From Rhipicephalus microplus (taxonomy: Eukaryota; Arthropoda; Arachnida; Ixodida; Ixodidae), in contig NC_134702.1 of NCBI RefSeq assembly GCF_043290135.1, positions 85,604,317 through 85,668,316 on the forward strand: a stretch of DNA of 64,000 nucleotides. Direction: 5' to 3'. The notes below the pieces were generated by a model. That model saw only the letters and a program-made list of their open reading frames with translations. It was not told the DNA's origin and made no database searches. Both the position numbers and the translations under genes were made by a program. Positions 26,001 through 38,000 of this stretch are shown here, in pieces. The first letter of the stretch is position 1. The number at the start of each line of letters is the position of its first letter.

Positions 26001-29000
26001 GTTGCCGAATGTGCGATCTGCGGCGATAATGTGCAGGGATGGAGCTCGCCGCGCGTGAGCGGCAAAGCAAAGCTCAGGCCTTTTGTCATAAACATCCTTG
26101 CGGAGCGTGCAATGCAGAGCACCGGAAACGGGCAAACCGCAATGAACGACATTTTTGCGGCGATGAACATTTCGGAGAGAGGAATGCACAATAAAACATG
26201 GCAGGGACACTTGAAAACGAAACTCGTCCCCGCGGCAACCGATGGGGCAGAAAAGTTGATGGGGACATGTGCACAATTAGTGCGCGATTTGTACCGTGAC
26301 CTAAATATAAACAGCCCGGACAACATCGCTATATCGTTCGATGGCACATGGATGACGCGCGGCCACTCGTCTCATATCGGCGTCGGCACCGTAATTGAGC
26401 TCTACACAGGATTTGTGCTCGATTATGTAGTGCTCAGCAATTTCTGTGCTGGGTGCGCACGGGCACCAAAAGAAGTTGACCCTGCCTACCAGGCTTGGAA
26501 GGAGGCACACGCATGCCAGAAAAACACGGACAAAAAAGCTGGGGAGATGGAGGTGGAAGCGGCACTGATCCTCTTCCAAAGATCGCTGCAGAAGCATAAG
26601 CTGCGGTACACGACCTTGTTGTCGGATGGTGACAGCCGCGCTTACCTTGCTCTTCAAGATGCGAAAGTCTATGGATACATACCCGTGGACAAGGAAGATT
26701 GTGTTAACCACATTCACAAGAGAATGGGCACAGCACTGCGAAATCTAGTTTCCAAGCAGAAGTCCTCTGGTACAGAGAGTCTCGGTGGGAAAGGAAAGCT
26801 GACTGGTGAGCTTATCACCAAGCTCAGCAGCTACTATGGCTGGGCCTTGAAATCGCACAAAGGTGATGTCAAGGCCATGCATAAAGCAGTCATGGCCACA
26901 TACTACCACATCACCTCAAACGATGTCACTTCTAACCACACTCTCTGTCCAGAGGGCCCAGATTCATGGTGCCGCCAAAACGCAGCAAAGGCCAAAGGTG
27001 AGCCTGCTCCAAAACACCGCCACAATCTGCCACCCCATGTATGTGAGGCGCTTCTTCCAGTTTACAGACGTTTGTCTGATGAATCGCTTCTTCGGCGATG
27101 CCTAAGAGGGAAGACCCAAAATAACAACGAGTGTCTCCACTCAATTATTTGGGCACTGGCGCCGAAGGAGAAACATGCATCATTGTTTGCTGTGCAAGCT
27201 GCTGTGGCAGAGGCTGTAATGAAGTTCAATTCTGGGTATGAAAAAGCTTCTACAGCCATACTTCAAGAACTTCAGCTAAACCCTGGCCAACAGTTGACCA
27301 AGCGCATGAGTGAAAAAGATCGCCACCGTGCTGAAGCATGCGCACGCAAGCATGCTTCTGCAGAAAACTTGCAGCGTGTGCTACGAAAACAACACCGAAA
27401 TGACTCTAAACAGACAGACTATGTTCCTGGAGGGTACTGATGCTAGGCCATTTGTGAACATTGTAAATAGTTTGTGATTTTCTGTATTAAATATGAGCCT
27501 ATTTTGTTTTTTGACGTTTTCTCAGAATGTCATTTTCGATGTTTTTGAAACTTGCCAAAGCGATATCTTGGTCTTGAGGTCACATAGAGCCACAATTCTT
27601 GTGGTGGCATGTAGCTACATATGTCTCCTACACAAATGTAGGAACAGATTTTTCAATCTAGTCTTTCTAAATTTTTATTCTTGGTACTAATTTAATCGCT
27701 TGATAGAGATATCTGGAGATTAAACTTCAAATTGCTATAAAATTGGTAATACTTGTAATATTAAAAAAGTAATCCTACATTTGTGTTAATTACACTTCAT
27801 AGTATCTAGCCATATGTCAATATTAATATTCTGGCCAATAATTGCCTTTCCATTGTTCTGATAAACAATATAGGATTAATTTTAATTATCTCTGCAACTG
27901 GCCAACCAATTTCAAAAGCAATTATATTTTTGAAATCAGCTTGAAAAACTCTGTCTGGGTTACAATTTTCATTGAATTTGGTCAAGAAATATAAAAAAAA
28001 AATTTAAAACCCTCTTCCCCCCTTAAGAGGGTGTAGAGTTTGTGTTCATGTACGTTGCGATGCTTCAAAATTGTCCAGAATAATCAGAGTGAATTAAGTC
28101 AAGCAAGACGTTAACAAAATGAGAAATAAAATTGGCCCCGTATCTGCATGTAATCTGCAAATGTCGTCAAAAGACGATAGTCCTGAGTATGGAGAGTGAA
28201 CAAAACATTTATTTAATATTCTGCGCAAGAAAATCGGTGAATGGTATTCCAGAGGCGCTGTGTTAGAGTGCCTCGAGCGTGCAGCGGAGGCTAACGAGCG
28301 CATTGAGGCACGTTAGCCACGAGCGTCATCTGGCAGTTATTTCCGAAAACAAAGGAAGGCCTGCATGCCTGCGGAAAAAGATGCGTGCATTCTCGGAGGC
28401 GATAAGGTGTAGAACGCAAAGCGACGGGCAGGTGCCACCACCGTGTCGTTTTAGCAAAGCGTTGGTAAAACTTGCCTTTTTGAGCCTAGTGTCGCACTGT
28501 CAGCGCAGCGTGTTTAACGCTACGGTCCTTAGAATTACTTGTGTGGGCGTTCTCTAGTTTAAGGCACACATACAAAACATCGATGTGTTTTTATGGTACC
28601 TCAGATATGCGCAATGATTGCTTTTTAATTGGCAATCGCACACGTAAGAACGCTGATCCTTGAGCAGCATTGATAGGCGCTGCAGATGGGGTCGGCCGTT
28701 CGGGGTATCGGTTGGTGCTGTTTAAAGTAACCGGTTCGCGGTAACGGTGGACAAACAGACAAATGTACAGACAGACAGACCAAAGTTTCTGCGTCAAAGG
28801 TCCCCAAGAAAGACTATCGTTTTTAAAACTTGGGAGTCTAGTAATGTAGATGCAACCGTTCAGCTTCTGTTAGTTACACTGCCACGTTCTGTCTGCAGGG
28901 AAGTGAACGCAGGCTTTTTTTACAAGTCTGCCGAAGAGCGTGAGAAGCTGGCCCATGCAGAGCGGCAGTTCATCGAGAAGAGAGTGCATAAGATTATCGA

Positions 29001-32000
29001 GCTCAAGCGTAAGGTCTGTGACACCCCGGAAAAAAACTTTGTTGTCATCAATCAGCAGGTGAGGAGCTTTTTTGTCTGCTCTTGTTTTAGAAAGCTTTTT
29101 TGCTTCATTTTGCTTGTCTTGTCTCTTGGTGTGACTGGACGCATGACAAATTGCATTATTTTGTGGCCAAAATTTTGTCCCTGGATGCCGGTATTGCTGT
29201 GTGAAATTAACTTTTTTCTTTAGTGCGAACTTATTGGCTGTGTGGCGTGTATATTGACTTGTGCCAGTTAGACCACAGCTATCGTGAACTTAACACTTTG
29301 CTATTGACAGCATACTCTGTTGACAGATTTATGTTTGTTGGAAGTCACTCGTTAATTTGAGATTGTCATCACGGTGTGAGTTTTGCTTTAGCCTAACTTT
29401 GCTGTGAAATTTGGCCTTTTTGATTGTCAAACATTTTAAGCTGTTCCTTTATGACCAATTTTTAAATTATTTTTTCAGGGTATCGACCCCATGTCTTTGG
29501 ACCTTTTGGCTAAGGAAGGCATTGTGGCCCTTAGGCGTGCCAAGCGAAGGAACATGGAGCGGTGTGTTTTTTATAAGTTTTTACATTTAAGCATGGCACG
29601 TCACTTTTCTGTTCATCTGTTAATAAGGGATCTTTCCATTTCAAAAGGTTTAATGGACTTTTACATGTTGGATTTTGCCCAAGTTAGTTTCAGCGAACAG
29701 AGTCGGCGCTCCGCCGACTTCCCGGGAAACCACTTTCGACCACGGCCCATATATTGTTATTGTTAAACGCCGACCCTGCCTTCGCGCTCCTCCAGTTGCT
29801 GCTCTCCCCAACGGCTCTTTGTTACACACCTTTCCGTCCTTTGTCCCCCCGTTACTTGGAGCACCCCGCATCACCAGAGCGGCCCGTGTTTTCACACTGC
29901 CGTCCATCTTTCAAAGACTGGTCGGCCATCTCACCTGTTTTCAATTGCTGGTACTGTAGTTGACATCGCCGGCCTTGAGTGACCAGACCATTTGCCAAAA
30001 TCGTCTGCGTCTTGTCTTATCGTATCGTTCTAGTGCATGCGCGTTCGCTACCCCACCCACTTAGATAATTTGCGATTTTTTTCGTGTTTAGGACCTGCTC
30101 TCGCTCACTTCGCACTCGGCTCAGCATGCCCTCCGCACGCATGCGGAAGCGTAAAAACAGCATTCAACTTGCACGGAGCAAATCGCAGAATATCGAAGTC
30201 GGTGAGGCCACGCAAACCTGCCGGCGCAACAAAACGATTTTTTGACCACGGCTGCCGATTCTTTGAACACCGCCGTGCGTGCCGATCCAGGCGGCCGTGC
30301 TTGGACCTCTGTGCGCGCATTCTACGCACGAGTTGCGCATTTCGCGGACCTTTTGAGCAGGCTGCTTGACCTGCCTCCTTCCCACATGTCGTCTTCTCGC
30401 CATATGCTCCTCTCTTTTCACTCTATTGCAACTCCTTGCCCTTCTCTCACAAATTGGCTCTCCTCTCTTGACACAACTCCTTCGCCTGTCTCTACTGCTC
30501 TGTGACACCAGCCACGCTGACTCGAATTCACAAGTTTTGTTTTCGGACTAGGAACAGGCCCAGAGCTCTACCACGTGTTCTAGCATGTGTGTTGCGTGTG
30601 CGCGTCTTGCTCGCTCTCAATGTGCGTGTGTGGTCAGGATGGCAGAGGGAGGCCCTGCACGCTTTTTGCTGTCGCTCAACGAAACGTCAAAAGTGTGACC
30701 GCTTGGCTTGGGCCTGATCCGCACGTTAGGTGCCGCGTCGCGGAGCACTTGCTCATAGCTGTTGACCACCTGGCAGCCAACTTGCTGCTTCGGGTGTTTC
30801 AGTGCTTAGCTGTGAAGATGGTGAATATTTCAAGGGCAGCGATGACGGCTACATGCATGCGCGCGAAACTGTTTTCGCGAAGCCATCTTCGTCGACGTCA
30901 GGCCCGATGCTGAGCCTGAAGCTTTCGAACAGGACCACTCCGGCGGCGATTTGTGGCAGCGCATCGTCGACTCGGACCTGGTAGAGCGGGCGGGACATCA
31001 GTTGCGATGGTTTATTTACGGGCGATGATGATGCCGACACAGTGGAACCGTGCACGGATTTGGGCATTGTGAATTAAGTACGCCGCAAGAGCGATTTGGA
31101 GGAATCGGATTGCGAGAACGGCGATACTTTGGAGCCAGTGCCTCATGCAGCTTATGCCACAGGCCTCGGCAAAGAGCACGCTGCTGTTAGAAATAAACTC
31201 GACACCGCCCTTATTGCTTCTGCTCTTCGAAACACGTGCAGCGCGGACTTTTTGGGCAATAAATTTTGTGCGTTCACTCGCAACTTTTTTAAAAGCTGTG
31301 TTTCATTCAGTACGAACTTTGGGTACAGCAAACGGAAGCCGCGTCAGGCTCAGGTTCGTTAAAAGCGGGCTCGACTACACTCCCATTGCCACGTTCCCCT
31401 TAAATGTGTACACAGTAAACACAATTGGAAAAATTTTAGCGTGTAGGGATGAATGGCTGAAGTTCCACCGCATTACTGAAACAAAGTCCTAATCGAGTTT
31501 TGGTTGTTTTTCTGCGATTGTACTGTAATAAGGCTTTTTGCACTCAGTGGAAGTCAGAGAAACAATTTGAGAAAGTTTGTTCAGAAAAGCTTCTGGAAAA
31601 GCAGTACAACAACATCAGCAGTGTCATTCGAAGTGCCGCTGTGATCGGGAAATGTCCTTTCGTACTGACCCCAAAGCAATGCTCTGCTGTTGGAAAAAAA
31701 AAAAAAAACTATTTTATAAAGCAAACAATGTGGTGTGTCACCTGGGGTTTCAAGTCTGATTCTGCTTTTTGAAAACATTTTAAACAATGAAGGCACTGTT
31801 CTTTCTTTGTAATCTGACTCTCCAGGTTTTACCGTGCACATGAATTATTTAAGGGGGGAAGAGGCGCTTTGACATAAAGCATCTTTTTATTTAAGTTAGG
31901 ACGATGAAAACTTAGGTGATTATGTAGTTACATGTGCATATATCAAATATGAACTCAATTTTTATGTACCCCTTACCATTAATTTTTTAATGAGTCAATA

Positions 32001-35000
32001 ATTAAAATTTCATTTGGTCACTTTTTTAATGAACTGGCTACACGGATTATGCTGAATGAAATGTCGTTGCATTCTATAGATATCAAAGAGTGCAAGAAGC
32101 ATAATTTTATGGTTCTAGCCTTCCTACAACAAAAGTTATGAAGCTTCAAAGTTCACCATTCAATTACCGTGAACACATATTTTTCTTATTTTATCTTTTC
32201 TAAAAATTTATAGCTTCCTACAGTAACATATGGCACTTTATTGCACTCACTAGACATCCAGCTTTTCAGCAAGACAAAAATTATCAAAATCGAATGTACC
32301 AAAGCTGAGAAACGCTTGACGGAAGAACGAAAGGTGGCCAAAAAATTGAAACTGAGAAAATCGCAAAAAACAAAACTCCGTGTATTTAAGTAGTGCCACA
32401 CAAATAAAAACTCTTTAATTTGCAAACAAATGCCTCGGAAGGCCCCAGGAGAGTAGTCCTTATCACATTTTTGTCGTTGCCGCCGCTTTGCTTGTTGCAA
32501 GAACCTGGCCGATGCTGAACGCTTCCGCTCAGCACTCATTATTCGAAGAGAATCTTTTTCTTCTGCCCGTTTCTTACTCATGGAGTTTGGTTCCAGCTGA
32601 AGTTCTCCAAGGATACGAGCGGACGCTTCCTTCACACCGTAATTGAAGCGCATCACTGCCTCAGCAACTGCGGTCTCAACAGCTATCAGTGAAGCATGCT
32701 TGTCCTTCCGCATTAGAGACCATATAACCGAATGGAGTGCCTCGTTTGCATTTTGCGTCTTTCCTCTCTGGCAGCGTTTCAGCAGCTCCATGTCAGAAAG
32801 TCGCTCGTAGACTGGAAGCAGTGCATCACGGACATTTTGAGGAAAGTTGGTGTGTTTTGGCAGCGGCTCTCCTTTTGCAGCAGCAGCATTCTGCTTGCAC
32901 CACGACTCACTCCCACTTGGGCACAAGGTGTGGTTCAATTGTTCATCAGTTGATGTGATATGATATGTGGCCATGGCTGCCCGGTGCATCGCATTCACAT
33001 CACCGACATTGGACTTTAACGCCCAACCATAATATCTAGACAATTTCTCTATGACATCACCTGTCAAGCGGCCTCTTCCACTTAGTGTATCCCCAGAACC
33101 TTTATGCTTTTGCACAAGGTTGCGTAGTGCGGTACCCATTCGTTTCTGGACATGGTTTATACAGTCCTCTTTTTGGACCTGTATAAAACCATAAACTTTT
33201 GCGTCTTCCACAGCACGAAAGGATCTACTGTCCCCATCACACAGCATCACTGTGTATCGCAAGCCGTGACGGGAAATTGAACGCTCAAAGAGGGTCACTG
33301 CTGCCTCTACCTCCATATGGCCCGATTTGCACTGTGTGTTCTTTTGGCAGGTGTGCGTCGACTCCCAAGCCAAGTAATTTGGGTCCTCTTTTGGTGGTGC
33401 GCGCTGGCAGCCGGCACAAAAGTTTGAGAGGACAACATAGTCCAATACATAGCCTGTAAACAGCTCTATAACTACACCCACACCAATGTGCGACAGGTGG
33501 CCTCTGGTCATCCATGTGCCATCATAACAGATGGCCACATTTCCTGGATTGTCAAAGTGCAGCTCTTGGTACAAGTTTTTCACGGTCGTGGCACAGTCAG
33601 AGAGGACCTTCTCTGCAGCTCTTGTTGCAGCAGGATTCAGTTTGTTTTTCAGATGGCTCTGGTAGCTTTTGTGATGAAGTCCCCTGTGGGAAATTCCCAT
33701 AACAGAGAAGACGTCGTTGAGGGCTGCCTGGCCATTCCCTGTGCTTTGCATGGCACGAGACACCAGGAGATTCACTTCAAATGGGGGGCATTTAGCCTGA
33801 CTGGGTGCCCGCCGAGAGCTCCACTCACTGCCAGTAGGTCCACAGTTGGTGCACTCTAAAGTCAGTTTCATCGCAAGTCCATAGTCACACGCACCTTTTT
33901 CAATCGAAACGGTCCCATTGCACGTCCGGCACTTAGTAGTCCTTTCAAGCAGCTTGTTTATTGCGGAGAAATCGACGATCCCGTAGGTAGCCGCCGACGG
34001 GTCAGAGTCCTCGCGCGCTGTCGCGAGCGTTTGCAGCTTGCGCTCGCTCGCGGAAGTTGCAGATAAGCTGGAGATCTTATCTTCGGTCTGCTTCTGCTGT
34101 CGCGCACGATCGGCGCTCGTCAAGAACGTCGTGTCGAGCCTTGTGCCACGCTGTCTATCACTGATGTCGTCCGAGGCGGTCACCGAGACAGGTGGAGAAA
34201 TCGAGATTTCGACCGATGAAGTCGCCACGCCGTCCTGCGCTGGTTGCGCTTCTGGTGCACCCGCGCCATAATCTCGCTTTGCCCTAGTCTTTTTGCGCTT
34301 CTTTCCGAATTTATGAGCAGTGCGGAACTTTTGATATGGCTTCGCCATGATCAAAGGTTCAAAACGTGTCCGAGAGCGTAGGCCTAACTCACTCTCGGTG
34401 GCTGCGACGTACTTCGGCTAGCTCGCTTGGCACCGTGCCAGTACGCCGCCGCAACGTGCAGTTTTTGTCGAGGAAGATCAAAAACGCTTGCTCTAATTTC
34501 TTGCCAGCTTGCGCAGGTTGGGTAAACCGACGAGAACAACACAGATACGACAGCGAGGTGAACTTGCCGCTTCGAGTGTGCTGCGCGCAGCAGACAGCGC
34601 GAGAGGCGCGGCGAATCAGAAGGCGCGAGTTGGTCACATGCGCTCACTGCGCCAATAGGCTCACGTGGTGGGACCTTTTTTCGGCGCGGATTTTCTGCAC
34701 GAATTCCGAGTGGATGGAAACAAGCGCGGCGGGATATTCAAGAAAAAGCGCGGCTCGTTCGAATGACACCAAGATGGCTGCCGTACGGAACGTAGAACGG
34801 CAACTGCGCGGCGTTGAAAAAGCCCGTTTTTCACGCGTCCTTCGCTAAAAATTTAGCTCGCTGATGTCACATAAAACGCTGTCACGGCTAAAATACTGAT
34901 CTGGGACGCATGAAAATTGGCGAGGTTATGCATCAGTAGCGGCAGAATCCAAAAATAACATTTTCAAAAAATCGATTTTTTTCGCGATTTTCGGTCTTAA

Positions 35001-38000
35001 AGACCCGCTTCCCCCCTTAACAGAACCAGACTCATTAAGATGGATGTATCTGGCCATGCTGCGTGAATTCAATCTACCCGAAAAATGGGCTGAGCAATGA
35101 ATGTCTGGCTCATGACACTGTGTATGACTATGTTGACTGCATGCCTTTGAAACTGCGTGGCCGACACCAATGATTGCGTCGATAGTGATTGCTGTTTTGT
35201 TTTGACTCTGTTGCAGGCTGGCGCTGGCGTGCGGCTGCAAGGCCATGAACTCCTTTGAAGAGCTGACCCCCGATGTGCTTGGCCACGCGGGACTCGTGTA
35301 CGAGCACGTGTTGGGTGAGAACAGGTTCACCTTTGTGGAGGAACTCAAGGACCCACGCTCTGTGACGGTACTCATCAAGGGACCCAACAAGCACACAATC
35401 ACCCAGATCAAGGACGCGGTGTACGATGGATTGCGTGCCGTCAAGAATGCAATCGAGGATGGTAAGCTGGAGGAACCACTGTGGCGGAGGTTTCCTAGCT
35501 TGTGATTGTGGTTCAGTGGAGTCCCAAAGCTTTTTTGCAGTTTATGGGAGAGGAATCACTGCGGCGGAGGTTCCCTTTGTAAAAAGCTTGTGATTGTGGT
35601 TCAGTGGAGTCTCAAACCTTTTTTTTTTTTTTTTCAATTGATTTGTGGTTTTAAGGGACACAAAAAGAACCAATGACTTGGTTTAGATTGACAGCCTGCA
35701 GTCTGAGAACTCTAATGTCATATGTTTCACTATCATAAGTTCATTATTAGTGGAAAAGATCAGGGTTGAAGTATCTTTTTAAATTTTGTGCCAAAATCTC
35801 TGCGTGCGACATCAGAAATTTCCATATGTACCTTTCGTATTTTTGCGACATTGGCTTGATGAAATTTTCTGAAATTTTGTACGTGAAGGTTATGGCCCAA
35901 AGATGACATTGTGCTTCATTTTTATAATAGAAGTTACGTAGCACCCAGTAGACTCCTTTAAAATCTGACGTCGCAATGTTTGGTGTGGGAATCTCAAGGT
36001 GGCATCTGCACCCGTATTTTGCTTTCGTGCGTTTTCTCATTTACCAAGCGTCATGTCTTGTTAAGGGGGGACACGGGTTTTAAAAGCCGAAAAATCGTCA
36101 AAAAGTTGATTTTTTGGAAATGGCAGTTTTGCTATTTCCATCCAATATTCTACCATTTCGCCAAGTTTTATGCAGTTTGAAACGATATCTTAGCCGTAAT
36201 ATCAATTTTAGCACCAGTGCCAGCTAAATATGAGCCAAGAATTTGGTAAATAAAGCGCCTTTTCCGTGACACGCGACGGCCGTCATATTTGTCCGACAGC
36301 CGCGAATCATATATCGTTTGAAAGCGCAGCCTCTCGTCTTGATTTTCGCGCCATTTTCGGCTCCGAGCGCGCGTTGGCTGTGAAGATATCCCGATTCAAA
36401 AAGAAGTCCCAACACGCGCAGTAATTGGCCAGTTACGGCACGTGACCCGCAGCGGGTCACGCCATTGGCCTGACAGGCATCGTCTGCATCACTCCGCGGC
36501 GACTGTGCGCACACCGTACGCGTCAACTGGTTTTCGCACGTGAGCAACGATGTCGACGCCGTCGCCGAAGTTCGCTACGAAGTACAAATTCGGAACAAAA
36601 AGGAAGAGGAAGACTCCGTACAACTTCCAGAAATGCGCTGCTGTGCCACCACCAGTTCCTGACCATGCGGAGAACGGCGTGCTTCCCGAGTCGAGCGGCG
36701 CCGATGCGGGCGTGTTAGGCCTAGTCCCCCAAAGCGCTCTTGACAACCGCCGCGGGTCTTCGTCGTCGTTTCGGCACGACACTGCAATGTTGCAGCCAGA
36801 AGATTTGCGGCGTATAGAGAGTGAAGCTCAAGAAAAACTTAATGTACTTGCTTCAACTCCTGCTACTGCCCGAAAATCTGACTTTTTGGATCGTGATGAC
36901 GCTGCCACACAAGCTAGCAACGATCTCGCTACAAGTTTTTTCATCGCTAGTTACGACTCGATGAACGCGCTGCTGGCGTCTACCAGTTGCAAGTGTACAA
37001 TTTGTGGTGGTAACCTCACGGTGCGAAAAGGTGAGCGGGATTTTGGCCTTGCTGTGAAGTTTGTTGCCGAATGTGCGATCTGCGGCGATAATGTGCAGGG
37101 ATGGAGCTCGCCGCGCGTGAGCGGCAAAGCAAAGCTCAGGCCTTTTGTCATAAACATCCTTGCGGAGCGTGCAATGCAGAGCACCGGAAACGGGCAAACC
37201 GCAATGAACGACATTTTTGCGGCGATGAACATTTCGGAGAGAGGAATGCACAATAAAACATGGCAGGGACACTTGAAAACGAAACTCGTCCCCGCGGCAA
37301 CCGATGGGGCAGAAAAGTTGATGGGGACATGTGCACAATTAGTGCGCGATTTGTACCGTGACCTAAATATAAACAGCCCGGACAACATCGCTATATCGTT
37401 CGATGGCACATGGATGACGCGCGGCCACTCGTCTCATATCGGCGTCGGCACCGTAATTGAGCTCTACACAGGATTTGTGCTCGATTATGTAGTGCTCAGC
37501 AATTTCTGTGCTGGGTGCGCACGGGCACCAAAAGAAGTTGACCCTGCCTACCAGGCTTGGAAGGAGGCACACGCATGCCAGAAAAACACGGACAAAAAAG
37601 CTGGGGAGATGGAGGTGGAAGCGGCACTGATCCTCTTCCAAAGATCGCTGCAGAAGCATAAGCTGCGGTACACGACCTTGTTGTCGGATGGTGACAGCCG
37701 CGCTTACCTTGCTCTTCAAGATGCGAAAGTCTATGGATACATACCCGTGGACAAGGAAGATTGTGTTAACCACATTCACAAGAGAATGGGCACAGCACTG
37801 CGAAATCTAGTTTCCAAGCAGAAGTCCTCTGGTACAGAGAGTCTCGGTGGGAAAGGAAAGCTGACTGGTGAGCTTATCACCAAGCTCAGCAGCTACTATG
37901 GCTGGGCCTTGAAATCGCACAAAGGTGATGTCAAGGCCATGCATAAAGCAGTCATGGCCACATACTACCACATCACCTCAAACGATGTCACTTCTAACCA

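Noticed and set aside
25791..26717. Long minus-strand open frames inside copy 1 (and the same in copy 3 at 36853-37779)
   Set aside because: They are shadows of the transposase frame on the other strand, with no motifs; the plus-strand protein has clear catalytic residues.
24999..28026. Classification of the 3-kb elements as ordinary MULEs with 8-11 bp duplications
   Set aside because: Flanks outside TTAA do not match over 8-11 bp at any of the four sites; only TTAA is repeated.
24999..28026. piggyBac as the source of the TTAA borders
   Set aside because: The transposase lacks a recognisable piggyBac layout and C-terminal Cys-rich domain; the core motifs are DGTW / SDGDS / NxxE.
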